DNA from: Butyricicoccus intestinisimiae
Lineage (GTDB): Bacteria > Bacillota > Clostridia > Oscillospirales > Butyricicoccaceae
Length of the DNA: 64,000 nt
Direction of reading: 5' to 3'
Assembly: GCF_018918345.1 (NCBI RefSeq)
Contig: NZ_JAHLQI010000001.1
Span: 310,001-374,000 of the forward strand
A model generated the notes under the pieces. The model saw nothing but the letters and a program-made list of their open reading frames with translations. It did not search any database and was not told where the DNA came from. Positions 42,792-53,428 of the stretch are shown here, in pieces. The translations under genes and the position numbers were made by a program. How positions within the stretch are numbered: position 1 is the first letter of the stretch; each line of letters opens with the position of its first letter.

Positions 42792-45438
42792 ATGAATGTC
42801 AAAAACAGAAAATGTATTCGAAAGCTCAGCTTAAAATCTCTTTATGCGAACCGTCGCCGCAATCTGATCGCCATTTTTGCCATTGCGCTGACAACGCTGC
42901 TATTTACTTCCATGTTCACCATTGTCTTGTCGTTGAACGCCAGTTATGAAACCTACCAGTTTCGGCAGGTAGGCGGCTATGCACACGGCACCTTTAAGGA
43001 TGTTTCCCCCGAGCAGGCGGAACGCATCGCTGACCACCCAAAGGTGAAGGCTACGGGGGCACGGAAGGTAATCGGTATCACTGCGGAGGGGGTCTTTGCC
43101 AAAATACCGGCAGAGATCAGCTACATGGATGCCAACTGCACTAAATGGAGCTATGCCACCCCCTACTACCGGACGGATGCCCGAAAGCGGCAAAGAAGTT
43201 GCCATGGATACGGCAGCGTTGCAGCTGCTTGGCGTAACGCCGGAACTGGGCGCCGAGGTCACGGTTTCCTATTCCATCACGGACAAAGATCAAACCGCCT
43301 TTACTGTAACAGATACCTTTACGCTGGTAGGCTATTGGGACTATGATGAACTAATGCCTGTTCACTACATCAACATCAGCCGTGATTACGCAGATAACAT
43401 CGAAGCGCAGGCAGTGAAAACAGGGTTACAGCCTTTCCGCACCGATTTGAATGTCATGCTGGCCTCCAGCACAAACATTCAAGGGCAGATGGAGCAGGTG
43501 GATACCGATCTTGGCTACACATGGGACAGCTATACAGATCCCAATAGCGTCCGAATCGGCGTCAATTGGGGATATACCTCATCCCAGCTGGAGTCACAGC
43601 TCGATCCAGAGCTGATGGTCGCCATATCAGCTTTTTTGCTGCTGGTGATTTTCACCGGGTATCTTATCATCTATAACATTTTCCAGATCTCTGTTGCGGG
43701 GGATATCCGGTTTTACGGACTTCTGAAAACCATTGGCACAACGCCTCGGCAGCTCAAACGTATCATTCGCCAGCAGGCACTTCTGCTTTGTCTGATCGGC
43801 ATTCCGGCAGGACTGTTGCTGGGCTACGGCATCGGCGCTGTTCTGGTGCCTGTTGTCTTGCGCTCCACCCAGTTGGATGCGGGCATCACCACCATCAGCA
43901 CCTCGCCTGTGATCTTCCTTGGTTCCATGCTGTTTGCCCTGTTGACGGTGCTCTTGTCCTGCTCCAAGCCCGGAAAAATGGCAGCCAGGGTTTCTCCGGT
44001 GGAGGCTGCCAAATATACGGATGCGATGCAGACCAAGAAAAAACAGCGCAGCACCCGGGGAGCGAAGCTCCATCAGATGGCTTTTGCCAATCTGGGACGA
44101 AACAAGAAAAAGACGGTGCTGGTGGTGGTGTCTCTGGCACTGTCGGTGACACTGTTCAATGCGCTGTGTGCCTTTGTGGGCGGCTTCAGCATGGAGAAGT
44201 ATGTATCCTCCATGACCTGCGCCGATTTTATCGTCAGCACGCCCGACTATTTCCGTTTCACCGAAGCAGATGAATTCATCACGCCAGAACAGATCGAGGA
44301 GATCGCAGCAAACACAAAGGCCAGTCTTTCCGGCACGGGATATGCTGTGCGAAAAACCGCATACCTGTGGATGACGGAGGATGCTCTGCGGCAGAACTAT
44401 GCAAGGTACGAAAACACCGAGCAGTTGGACAGCCATATGAGCCGCATGGAGCACCGGGGCAATATGGTGATGGGAGATACCAGAATCGAGGCTCTGGATA
44501 ACAGTCTGTTTGACAAGCTGCAAGTGTTCGACGGAGATATTTCTCCTATGCTGAAGCCAAACAATAACGCCATTGCCATTGCGGTTTCCTTAGATGACTA
44601 CGGTAATCTGCCCAATCCTGAATACTACCCCAAGGTGGGAGACACGATTACCGCTACCTATGCGGATGATGTGAAATATATCGACAGCCGCACCGGAAAA
44701 CTCTGCACCGAAGATACACCGGAGGAGTACCTTCAGGCAAAATTGTATGGAGCCAGAGATGTAGAATACACGGTCTGCGCCTTGGTAGAACTTCCGTATT
44801 CCATGAGTTATCGTTATGGTGGTGCTGGCTATGATGCAGTTTTGTCTGTGGACACCGCACAGAGGGACAGCGGTGGTGCAGCCATTCCGATGCTCTACCT
44901 GTTCGACACAGCGGACGAAGCTGACGAGGCCGAAGCAGAGCAATATCTATCGAAGCTCACTGCCGGTGAGTTTTCGCCCTTGATGTATGAAAGCAAGGCC
45001 ACGGCTCGCTCTGAGTTTGCTCAGTTCCGGCAGATGTTCCTTCTGATAGGCGGTATCCTCTGTGCTATCATTGGGCTGGTGGGACTCTTAAATTTCTTCA
45101 ACGCCATGATGACCGGTATTCTTTCCCGCCGCCGTGAATTTGCTGTGCTTCAGGCTGTAGGAATGACGAACCGACAGCTCAAAACCATGCTGATCTACGA
45201 GGGATTGTTTTACGCAATGTCCTCCGTAGCGGCGGCCTTTATTCTGTCACTGGCGGTGGGACCTCTTGCGGGGAAAATGCTGGGCAGTATGTTCTGGTTC
45301 TTTGAATATCGGTTCACCGTTCTGCCTGTTTTGCTGACAATTCCGGTATTTCTTCTGCTGGGGTGGCTGATTCCTTGCATGATGTATGATAACGCAGCGA
45401 AATGCAGCGTTGTAGAGCAATTAAGGGATGCTCAATAA
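42792..45438 (+). pseudogene. FtsX-like ABC permease with a frameshift
   Basis: Read through, the gene would encode about 880 residues with two FtsX domains and large external loops. The first ~124 codons from ATG 42792 (GGGAGGTGG upstream) include the first membrane helix (LIAIFAIALTTLLFTSMFTI). The frame then must shift by one at about 43159-43163, a CCCCC run. Removing one C joins YATP to TTGRMPESGKEVAMD and restores one continuous frame to 45438. The rest carries helices near 43630-43690, 43780-43950, 45040-45110 and 45200-45390. Either a recent inactivating slip or a sequencing error explains it. Confidence 0.85.
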
Positions 45439-45520
45439 CTGTTAAGCAAAAACGGCCCTCTGCCAATGAAAAGGCAGAGAGCTGAAATTTAAAGTTGAAA
45501 ATGATAAAGTAACGTGTGAA

Positions 45521-45676
45521 ATGGAGGTGGAATTTGAACTGTTGGAGCATAATACAATTATGGATACTTTCCGCCGGCTTTATAGAGTGAAAAAAATGCC
45601 TAACTGCTGGAAGACACACGCCCTGAAAAGGGCTGCAGCTCATAACAGACGCATTTCTGAAATCAGAAAATATTAA
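45521..45676 (+). CDS. Small hypothetical protein or remnant
   Basis: The frame encodes 51 residues from ATG 45521, ending RRISEIRKY, with a basic second half (FRRLYRVKKMPNCWKTHAL). The same frame stays open and protein-like for 17 codons upstream (LKFKVENDKVTCEMEVEF) but has no standard start there. It may be the 3' end of a lost gene. No function is assigned. Confidence 0.35.
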   Translation: MEVEFELLEHNTIMDTFRRLYRVKKMPNCWKTHALKRAAAHNRRISEIRKY

Positions 45677-45764
45677 TCAGAATAAAGCAAAAGTTTCTGA
45701 AATGGGAAAATAATTTGATATTATGCGTATAATATGTTATACTGAGAAAAAGGAGGATGCAGAT

Positions 45765-46982
45765 ATGGTTGAACGAAAAGAATATCTTGATCGGCTTTGG
45801 GCATGGAAAGATGAGCAACAGATCAAGGTCGTGACCGGAATCCGACGCTGTGGAAAATCTGTACTTCTAGAACAGTATCAGCAGAAACTTTTAGCGAGTG
45901 GAGTCACATCAGAACAGATTATTTCTATCAATTTTGAGAATCTGGATTATGAACCTTTAAAAGACTATCTGAAGCTGTACAATTACCTCAAAGAACGCTT
46001 GTGTGCAGATAAGATGACATACATCTTTTTGGACGAGGTTCAGGAAGTTCCAGCGTTTGAAAAAGTAGTTGACAGCCTTTATATCAGAGATAATGTGGAC
46101 ATTTATATCACAGGTTCTAACGCATATATGCTGTCAAGCGAACTTGCAACGCTTTTGTCAGGACGGTATACAGAGATCAAGATGCTGCCGCTTTCTTTTC
46201 GTGAGTATATGTCTGTGACAGGCATGGCAAAAGAGGAAGCCTTTGCAGAGTTCATGAAAACAGGAGGCATTCCATATGTGGCGGTAATGAATCGCACGGA
46301 TGAAAAAATAGATCAGTATCTGGAAGGAATCTATAACACCGTCATTGTAAAAGATATTGAGCAGCGGCAGGCGAGAAGAGAAAAAGAGAGCGGAAGACGA
46401 AAAATTACAGATATTGCGTTGCTGAAAACAATTGCCAGATATCTGGCAAGCGTCGTCGGTAGCCCAGTGTCTATGAAAAGTATAACCAACTATCTGACTT
46501 CATCGGGCAGAAAAGTATCTCAAAATACCGTCAGTGATTATGTAGAAGCCCTGACAGAGTCATTCGTTTTTTATCCTGTGGAACGGTTTGACATTGTGGG
46601 AAAGCAGCTCTTAAAGATCAATAATAAGTTTTATATAGTAGATATGGGAATCAGAAACCACATCCTTCCGAGAAAACGATATGATCTTGGATTTACCATT
46701 GAGAACATTGTATATCTGGAACTGTCGCGAAGGGACGGCAAAGTCAATATCGGAAAATATGGATCAACTGAGGTCGACTTTGTGACACAGAAGGAAGGTG
46801 TGCTTACCTATTATCAGGTGACCGCCGATATGACGGCGGAAGAAACCTTTGAGAGAGAGATGAGACCGCTGCGGAGCATTAAAGATAATTATGAAAAGAT
46901 TGTTCTGACACTGGATCGATTTTCACTTGGAAATTACGATGGCATAAAAGTTGTGAATGTCATCGACTGGCTTTTAGAATGA
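45765..46982 (+). CDS. AAA ATPase with DUF4143 domain
   Basis: The protein has 405 residues. The N-terminal AAA_14 ATPase has Walker A TGIRRCGKS (24-32), Walker B TYIFLDEVQEV and the sensor YITGSNAYML. The C-terminal DUF4143 nuclease-like domain has LSRRDGKVNIGKYGSTEVDFV and YYQVTADM. These proteins are common orphan ATPases in anaerobes; roles in defence or regulation are suggested but unproven. The ATG at 45765 has AGGAGG 8 nt upstream, and an upstream ATG in frame is rejected. Confidence 0.9.
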   Translation: MVERKEYLDRLWAWKDEQQIKVVTGIRRCGKSVLLEQYQQKLLASGVTSEQIISINFENLDYEPLKDYLKLYNYLKERLCADKMTYIFLDEVQEVPAFEKVVDSLYIRDNVDIYITGSNAYMLSSELATLLSGRYTEIKMLPLSFREYMSVTGMAKEEAFAEFMKTGGIPYVAVMNRTDEKIDQYLEGIYNTVIVKDIEQRQARREKESGRRKITDIALLKTIARYLASVVGSPVSMKSITNYLTSSGRKVSQNTVSDYVEALTESFVFYPVERFDIVGKQLLKINNKFYIVDMGIRNHILPRKRYDLGFTIENIVYLELSRRDGKVNIGKYGSTEVDFVTQKEGVLTYYQVTADMTAEETFEREMRPLRSIKDNYEKIVLTLDRFSLGNYDGIKVVNVIDWLLE

Positions 46983-47046
46983 GGAATCTGCGTATGAGTG
47001 ATGTGGAAATCAGTCGAAAAGAGCAGACTAATAGTAATAATTAGGC

Positions 47047-47080
47047 AAAAAAAGACTCAAGCTGTGGCTTGAGTCTTTTT
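47047..47080. terminator. Bidirectional intrinsic terminator
   Basis: AAAGACTCAAGC and GCTTGAGTCTTT pair perfectly with a 4-nt loop, with A and T runs on either side. It follows the DUF4143 gene. Confidence 0.9.
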
Positions 47081-47211
47081 CTCGTTATAGATTAAAGGAT
47101 TTTTGTGACTTTCATTCATTGTAGCAATATTATTGACATGATATAATAGATTATAAAACGAGTAACAATAAATACAATATATCAATTTTAAGCAGTCAAA
47201 GGACAAAAACA

Positions 47212-48318
47212 ATGAAAACAGCAATTGTAACAGATGGAAAATACCGCATGTCAATCGCTGCAGTGCGGGCGTTGAGCCGAGCAGGGTATCGTGTTGTCGT
47301 GACGCAGACGCGTGGAGACGCAAAAGCAGCGCCGGCTGTTTCCGTTTCTCGACACTGTGCGCAGTTTCGGTGGATTGACGGCTGCGCAGCTGACACCGAA
47401 TATAGGGAACGCTTGCTTTCGGTGCTGCAAGAATACGAAAAGCCGGTTTTATTTTGCGTCGGAGCTGCAACATTGAATATGGTTGCAGCACAGCGGGAAG
47501 AATTTGCATCTTTTGCAGATTTTTTGATTGCATCGAAACCGATTCTTGACCAGCTAAACGATAAAGAAATAGTACATGCCCGTGCGGAACAACTGGGGAT
47601 TCCTGTACCCAAGCAGTACGATACCACACCGGATGTTTTTCCGGTTGTTGTCAAGCCGCACTGCGGAGAAAAATTTGGATTAAAAGCAGCAGAGCGTTAT
47701 GCAGTCGCGCACAATGCCGAGGAATATGACGCAATCATGAAAAAAATGCGTCAATACGACCCGCAGCCGCTTGTTCAGCAGAAGATTACTGGTGACGGAG
47801 CAGGCGTCAGCTTGCTTCTCGACAGCGATAGTAAGCTAATCTGCGCGCTGTGTCATCGCAGAATCCGAGAATATCCGGTCAGCGGCGGTCCGTCTACCTG
47901 CTGTGAAAGCTTTTACGATGAAGCAATGATTGAACAAGCCTACCAGCTGCTGCATTCCTTTGGGTTTGTCGGATTTGCTATGGTAGAGTTTAAAGACTCA
48001 TGTATCTTGGAAGTCAATCCGCGTGTTTGGGGCAGTTTCCCGATGACAGAGGCAACAGACAGCCCGCTTGTCGCGCAATACGCGCGTGCGGCGTCCGGAC
48101 AAGCCGTGCAATACACGCCGAAAGATTACAAAGTCGGCGTTCGGATGCGATTCCTGCTCAATGATACGGTTGCTATCCTGCATTATTTGAAGGCCGGACA
48201 GATTGGAACTGCACTGCGCGGCATGGGAGATGTTTTCACGGCGAAAGAAGCGCTGCATTGCAAAGGCGATAATCAGGTATTCCGAGCCTATCTCAAACAG
48301 AGCCTGCTGAAACGATAG
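47212..48318 (+). CDS. ATP-grasp domain protein
   Basis: The protein has 368 residues. The N-terminal preATP-grasp part (TAIVTDGKYRMSIAAVRALSRAGY) is followed by FPVVVKPHCGEKFGLK (ATP-binding lysine), LVQQKITGDGAGVSLLLD, and the metal-binding FAMVEFKDSCILEVNPRVWGSFPM. ATP-grasp enzymes ligate carboxylates to amines or thiols through acyl phosphates. The substrate is unknown; the gene heads an operon with a PHP phosphoesterase and a polysaccharide deacetylase, which points to the cell envelope or a secreted glycoconjugate. Confidence 0.85.
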   Translation: MKTAIVTDGKYRMSIAAVRALSRAGYRVVVTQTRGDAKAAPAVSVSRHCAQFRWIDGCAADTEYRERLLSVLQEYEKPVLFCVGAATLNMVAAQREEFASFADFLIASKPILDQLNDKEIVHARAEQLGIPVPKQYDTTPDVFPVVVKPHCGEKFGLKAAERYAVAHNAEEYDAIMKKMRQYDPQPLVQQKITGDGAGVSLLLDSDSKLICALCHRRIREYPVSGGPSTCCESFYDEAMIEQAYQLLHSFGFVGFAMVEFKDSCILEVNPRVWGSFPMTEATDSPLVAQYARAASGQAVQYTPKDYKVGVRMRFLLNDTVAILHYLKAGQIGTALRGMGDVFTAKEALHCKGDNQVFRAYLKQSLLKR

Positions 48319-48335
48319 AAAGAAGGAAAAGGTGT

Positions 48336-49085
48336 ATGACCATTCGGTTGGATTTACATGTTCACTCGCAGCGCTCTGCGGATGGCTGCATGTCTATATC
48401 GGAAATCGTAGCGCAGGCGCGAAAGCGCGGCCTGCAGGGGATTGCAGTCTGCGACCACGATATCGCGTTGGAAACCGTTCCGCAGTATGATGATTTTTTA
48501 ATTATTCCTGGAATTGAAGTATCTACAGATCGCGGGCATGTATTGGGACTGTTTATCACAGAACAAATTTCTACCAATCAAATGGATGAAGCTGTACACA
48601 GCATTCACGCACAAGGCGGTTTGGCTGTGATTGCACATCCATTCGAACATAGTCAAGATATCCATCGTTTGGACGATGTAATAGAACAATTAGACGGCAT
48701 AGAAGTTTGGAATGGACGGGCTGATCGAAAAAATAGACAAGCCAATGCCATGGCGTTGAAATTGGCAAAACACTGGAACAAACCAGTCACTGCTGGAAGC
48801 GATGCGCACATTTCAGAAGAAATCGGAAATGGTGTTGTTATATTGGAAGTTGATGCACTGCATTTGGAATCGGTTCGGCAGGCACTGCTCCAAGGTACAA
48901 ATCAAGTACAAGGAAAACGCGGACGCTCTATGTGTGTTGCAAAGAGCCAGCTGCAAAAACGAAGAAAAACAAACGCGCATGCATCTGCGTATGGCAAATG
49001 GGCATTATTTGCCGCAAAATGCTTCGCGGAAGATTGTCTGACAAGAAAGGAAAAAACGCATGTCATTGATTGTAAAACTAGGTAA
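48336..49085 (+). CDS. PHP-domain phosphoesterase
   Basis: The protein has 249 residues. The four PHP metal motifs are seen: LDLHVHSQRSADG, VCDHD, IPGIEVS and IAHPFEH, with a final TAGSDAH. The C-terminal ~60 residues are basic. PHP enzymes hydrolyse phosphoesters using a trinuclear metal site. It starts 17 nt after the ATP-grasp gene (AGAAAGG site) and its 3' end overlaps the deacetylase start by 26 nt, so the three proteins are made together. Confidence 0.87.
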   Translation: MTIRLDLHVHSQRSADGCMSISEIVAQARKRGLQGIAVCDHDIALETVPQYDDFLIIPGIEVSTDRGHVLGLFITEQISTNQMDEAVHSIHAQGGLAVIAHPFEHSQDIHRLDDVIEQLDGIEVWNGRADRKNRQANAMALKLAKHWNKPVTAGSDAHISEEIGNGVVILEVDALHLESVRQALLQGTNQVQGKRGRSMCVAKSQLQKRRKTNAHASAYGKWALFAAKCFAEDCLTRKEKTHVIDCKTR

Positions 49086-50340
49086 GAAGGGAAAACGAAT
49101 CGTCAAAAAGTTTATCACACCGGTCGAAAAGCATACCGTAGGATATACACGCCGTATCGAGCGTGTCAAAACCAGCAAGCGCATTTGCGCGATGACGTTC
49201 GATGATGGTCCGATGGGAATGCCGGCATCTCCGGATCGGTTTGACGGAAAGCCATTGACGGATGTTCTGCTCGACACAATGAAAGAATACGGCGCCAGAG
49301 GCAGCTTTGATGTGATCGGTGATACCAGCGCAAACTATCCGGATAAAGCCGGTAAAATCGGCAGTGCTGCATGGGGCGGCATCAAATTTGACCATTATCC
49401 GGACATTCATTGCGATGACAAGGGCGGTGCAGAACACAATGACCGTCTCATTCGCCGCATTTTGGAAGAAGGCCATGAAATTACCAATCACAGCTACAGA
49501 CATTTGATTTTTGGCAAAAAACCGTTTGTGTATGGCGCAAGAGAGCATCTCAACGGCTTAGATGATGCAGTTGCTGACTTAAATCGTCTGCATCAGTTGC
49601 TGAAAACCAAATACGATTACACCATGACGCTTTCTCGTCCGCCGCACTATGTCGATAAGATGCCGGATGGATTTACAAGCTATGACGCGTATGATGCCAT
49701 GAATTATCAGTATATGGCAGCTTCTTTTGACGGTGCAGGCTGGCTTCCGTCTACGCATACCGATCCGGAACAGGCGCTGCAGGCAGAAGTGCAGGCTATG
49801 ATTGATCCGATTCGTCATGCGTTGGAAAAAGATCCGGATTTCTTCTGCGGACAGATTATTTTCCAAAAAGACGGCTACAACATGGCCAAGCGCACACCGG
49901 TCGCTTTCGCACTGGGTGAACAGCTGAAAGTATTGCAGGAATATGGCTATCAGGTTGTCAGCGTGCGCGAATTGATGAAAGAAAGTCCGTTTGCGGATGT
50001 TGGTCGGGATGATCCGCTGTTTGAAAAGCTGGTAGAATTGGCGAAAGAACACGCGATTGTATTCTCTGATAATCATTTGAGACTGGATGATAAGATGACA
50101 ATTGGGGAGTTGGCAATGCTGCTCGCACCAAAAAAAGAAGCAATCTCACGCCGTGTTGCAAAAATCCGAAAGAATAAGAAGGCTGGCACGTATGACGGTG
50201 CACTGTCTTGGTGTCAGGAGAACGGCATTCTGCCGACATCAGTGAAGGCAGAACAGTTCGTTGAGTCACTGCCGGAAGCATATTTTGAGCAGACCAATGA
50301 TTTTACGCGCCGCGGCGTATATGCAGCGTACAAAAAATGA
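49060..50340 (+). CDS. Polysaccharide deacetylase family protein
   Basis: The protein has 426 residues. The NodB-type fold has ICAMTFDDGP (first metal Asp), HEITNHSYRH (metal His pair) and TLSRPPHYVD. The C-terminal ~100 residues contain KMTIGELAMLLAP and ALSWCQENGILP, which look like an SLH-like repeat. No classical signal peptide is visible; the N-terminus is basic (KLGKKGKRIVKKF), so its location is uncertain. It may deacetylate a glycan intermediate made or loaded by the two upstream enzymes. Confidence 0.86.
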   Translation: MSLIVKLGKKGKRIVKKFITPVEKHTVGYTRRIERVKTSKRICAMTFDDGPMGMPASPDRFDGKPLTDVLLDTMKEYGARGSFDVIGDTSANYPDKAGKIGSAAWGGIKFDHYPDIHCDDKGGAEHNDRLIRRILEEGHEITNHSYRHLIFGKKPFVYGAREHLNGLDDAVADLNRLHQLLKTKYDYTMTLSRPPHYVDKMPDGFTSYDAYDAMNYQYMAASFDGAGWLPSTHTDPEQALQAEVQAMIDPIRHALEKDPDFFCGQIIFQKDGYNMAKRTPVAFALGEQLKVLQEYGYQVVSVRELMKESPFADVGRDDPLFEKLVELAKEHAIVFSDNHLRLDDKMTIGELAMLLAPKKEAISRRVAKIRKNKKAGTYDGALSWCQENGILPTSVKAEQFVESLPEAYFEQTNDFTRRGVYAAYKK

Positions 50341-50411
50341 TGATATGTTAGGAGAAATTCTAGCATATTATCATTCTGAGCTAGACAATAAATATGTACA
50401 AGAATAACCAG

Positions 50412-50450
50412 AAAACCCCGTCACAGAAGCGCTTCTGTGACGGGGTTTTT
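50412..50450. terminator. Bidirectional intrinsic terminator
   Basis: A perfect palindrome, AAAACCCCGTCACAGAAGC with its complement and no spacer, ends in TTTTT. It lies between the convergent deacetylase operon and symporter gene. Confidence 0.95.
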
Positions 50451-50463
50451 GCACATCAATTAT

Positions 50464-51942
50464 TTATTCCAACGTATCCACGTTTTTACCTTCGCGTGCA
50501 ATGAGTTCCTTCATCATCTTGCCGTATACTTTATCCAAGCTGTAGCAAGCTGCGATGGCGAACATAATTACCCACAGAGCAATCGGAACATACAGATAGA
50601 ATGCTTTAATCGCACTAATTGCCGCAGCGGTCTGTTCAGCAGCAGTTGCCTTCAATCCGTTAAATGCCGCCATAGACAGGATAGCACTCATAACAGCAGA
50701 AGTAATACCGGAACCGGCCTTTTGACCCATGCTCATAGACGAGAACATCAAGCCCTCTACACGGATGCCGTTTTTCCAGTGACCATACTCAATCGCGTCA
50801 CTCGGCAGCGAATACTGTACGCCATAGAACGGTGCAATACCAAATCCGCGCATCATACAGGTCACGACACCGAGCGGTACGCTGGTAATATTCGCAAGGA
50901 ACAGCAGCTGACCGGCGATGCCCAGCAGACAGCCGGCACAAATCAAGTTGCGCTTACCGTATTTCGGCAGCAGCTTCGGCAGCAGGGCAATGCCGACAAT
51001 CGTGCAAATCTTTTCAGCGGCAGACAGCGGCATAACTAAGTTTACATCACCAAGAACATACTGGCAATAATATGTCAGGTCCGTACCAATGATAATCTGA
51101 TATGCCGTGTAGAACAGCATCAGACCCAGCGCAATCAGAAAATACTTATTTGTAATGGTGGCTTTGAATGCAATTTTGAACGGAATATCTTCTTTCTGTA
51201 CTTCGTCTGACTTGACACGTTCCGTACAGGTTGTATACGTGTTGAGCAAGATAAATACCGAGCACAGCGCATATGCAGCGGTTACAATAACCCAAGCAAT
51301 CTGTGGATTATGTGTCATGTCGGCAACTTTATTGATGAGCGGCAAGGTAAATGCCGTTACAATCATGCTTGCCGTGATAGAAAGCAGCATGCGGATATTG
51401 CAAATGGTGTCTCGCTCCGTGCGGTCACGGCTCATCAGCGATCCCAGCGAATGAAATGGCTGGCTGATTGCCGTGTATACAACGGTGTTCATCAGATTGT
51501 ATGTCAAAAATGCATAGATAATCTTGCCGGTGTTGCCAAACGGCGGCATGGTAAACAGGAGAACGGCCGCTGCTGCGTACGGTAGTGCTAATCTCAAAAT
51601 CCAGATACGAGCCTTACCATATTTGGAGTGCGTGCGGTCAATAATCGTACCCATCAGGACATCGGAGAATCCATCAAAAACACGCGACAGCAGCAAAATC
51701 ATACCAACCGCACCGACAGAAATGCCTACAACGTTCGTGTAAAAGTAGGTGAGAAGGGTAGTTGTGATTGTGTATATGAGCGTCAGTGCCGGATCGCCAA
51801 AGCAATATGCCAATTTCTCCGACATAGGCACTTTGATAAACTCGTTCATATCCTTGTTTTTCTGCTTAAAATTAAGAAGTTCTGCTATACCGCCTTCATG
51901 ACTTTTGGATTTTCTCATGCTGGTTACATCAGACTTTTCCAT
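50464..51942 (-). CDS. GPH-family sugar:cation symporter (MelB-like)
   Basis: The protein has 492 residues and about 12 membrane helices. The GPH signature is present: KLAYCFGDPALTLIYTITTTLLTYFYTNVVG, then VFDGFSDVLMGTIIDRTHSKYGKARIWILR. Family members import glycosides or glucuronides with H+ or Na+. The ATG at 51942 has GGGAGGG upstream; a start 21 nt earlier is rejected. No glycosidase is adjacent. The gap upstream is AT-rich and holds no clear consensus promoter. Confidence 0.9.
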   Translation of the reverse strand: MEKSDVTSMRKSKSHEGGIAELLNFKQKNKDMNEFIKVPMSEKLAYCFGDPALTLIYTITTTLLTYFYTNVVGISVGAVGMILLLSRVFDGFSDVLMGTIIDRTHSKYGKARIWILRLALPYAAAAVLLFTMPPFGNTGKIIYAFLTYNLMNTVVYTAISQPFHSLGSLMSRDRTERDTICNIRMLLSITASMIVTAFTLPLINKVADMTHNPQIAWVIVTAAYALCSVFILLNTYTTCTERVKSDEVQKEDIPFKIAFKATITNKYFLIALGLMLFYTAYQIIIGTDLTYYCQYVLGDVNLVMPLSAAEKICTIVGIALLPKLLPKYGKRNLICAGCLLGIAGQLLFLANITSVPLGVVTCMMRGFGIAPFYGVQYSLPSDAIEYGHWKNGIRVEGLMFSSMSMGQKAGSGITSAVMSAILSMAAFNGLKATAAEQTAAAISAIKAFYLYVPIALWVIMFAIAACYSLDKVYGKMMKELIAREGKNVDTLE

Positions 51943-51963
51943 AATTATTCCCTCCCGTTGCAC

Positions 51964-53037
51964 GCGTGTTTTTTACAGGGATGAAAAACACTGTGAATTT
52001 AGATTTTGTTTATTATATCACCGCGTGCGCGTGAACGCAAGCTACTTGTATGATTTTAACCGTAACAAAATTGTCAAAATCACTTAGGAAACTATCAAAT
52101 ATTTCGCGTAAAGAATAAAAGAAAACGAAAATCTGACAAAAATTTTTCCGCAGATATAACGTATATTGTGCACGTTCGTAAAAAAATATATGCTGGAACA
52201 TACGATAGTAAAATACAAAGAATGAATATGTTATATTTATATCAAAATATAGTTAAAAAGTAACAAAAAAGTGTGGAGATTTATCATGGAGCTGTACAGG
52301 GCTGGAACATTTTTATGTATATTTTAGGGCAGCATCCAGTTGTATGGCAAAAATCGTACAAGGCGGTTGTGGAAATGGCGGAAATTGACGAACCGGAGAT
52401 TCAAATGCCATAGACGCAGATGTCAAGACGTGATTTTTGGCAGACTAATTTAAAAATACAAAAATCATGCATTGGCGAACTTCAGATCCGACTCAGCCGA
52501 GTCAGATTCACAGCCGTATATCCAGCCGTTCTTGAATCGTAGATTGTAGATATGAGCCTATAGGAAATACGGGAAGCAAGCGATACATACCGATAGATTC
52601 TGAACAAAAAACTGCGCAATAATGCAACACATCATAAATCCGGCGCAAAAGCCCGAACCGGTCAGTAATTTGGCCTCGAAAGGACAAGTTTATTAACTGA
52701 ACAAAATAAAAATTTTGTTCAGTTAGAGATAGGGTCTTCCGGAAATACAGCCAAAATGAACGAATTTCTTCGGTTTTACGGACAGCGAAAAACCAACATA
52801 TAATTTGTAAATTTCAATTGATAGTATCTCTGCTTTGTTTCGATTTAGATTTAAATGTATTCATTAGAATTTTCAAGCAACAAATAGTCCTTGCGTTTAA
52901 CAAAGACTATTTCTGCTTGAAATGTTTTTTCAATTCTGAAAAACTACAAAATCTCGATATTGCCGTTAAATTACGCCATTTTATCGTTGATTTATTGTTG
53001 ATTTATGATGGTACATTTGGACGCTTGTTTTAGAAAT
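51964..53037. other. Gene-poor 1.1-kb interval with remnants
   Basis: I see no intact gene. Around 52286-52412 a broken frame reads ELYRAGTFLCIF, stop, then QHPVVWQKSYKAVVEMAEID before a stop, like the tail of a decayed gene. A perfect 14-bp inverted repeat (TAACTGAACAAAAT, AAAA loop) lies at 52694-52725 without a T run. The stretch is AT-rich and full of stops in all frames. Confidence 0.5.
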
Positions 53038-53391
53038 TCAAGGGATATATTTTGTTCCCCACTGCATAATGGAATAAAATACCGGCAGTAAATCTTGCCC
53101 TTTCAGTGTTAGAGAGTATTCTACTCGCAACGGCATCTCATTGTACTGGATTCGTTGTATCAAATCATCGGCTTCCAACTCTTTGAGGGCATTTGTCAGC
53201 GCCGTATTTGTAATTGGCTTTAGCATCTTTTTCAGTTCACCGAAGCGCATGGGCGATTTAATACAAAGTTCATAGAGGATTTGGAGCTTCCATTTTCCTT
53301 GCAGCATCTGCACCACTGGCGTGACCGGGCAGTTTCCCTCATCGGTCAGAATCACGCTGCCTACCTTTTCTTTGAATTCTTCATAGGTCAT
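53038..53391 (-). CDS. HxlR-family transcriptional regulator
   Basis: The protein has 117 residues, the usual HxlR length. Cys29 in GNCPVT is the position that senses oxidants or electrophiles in YodB/QorR-type members. The winged helix reads GKWKLQILYELCIKSPMRFGELKKML and ITNTALTNALKELEADDLIQR. The ATG at 53391 follows AAGGAAAG; a frame open for 34 more codons crosses the promoter and is rejected. It is divergent from the flavin reductase gene and probably represses it. Confidence 0.9.
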   Translation of the reverse strand: MTYEEFKEKVGSVILTDEGNCPVTPVVQMLQGKWKLQILYELCIKSPMRFGELKKMLKPITNTALTNALKELEADDLIQRIQYNEMPLRVEYSLTLKGQDLLPVFYSIMQWGTKYIP

Positions 53392-53428
53392 GATTTTTCT
53401 TTCCTTATCGCTTTTAGTATAATCTTTG

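Noticed and set aside
40400-45438. Lantibiotic biosynthesis cluster
   Set aside because: Only regulator, kinase and exporter are present; there is no precursor peptide or modification enzyme.
46994-47044. 16-codon frame MSDVEISRKEQTNSNN after the DUF4143 gene
   Set aside because: Too short, no clear ribosome site and no sign of conservation.
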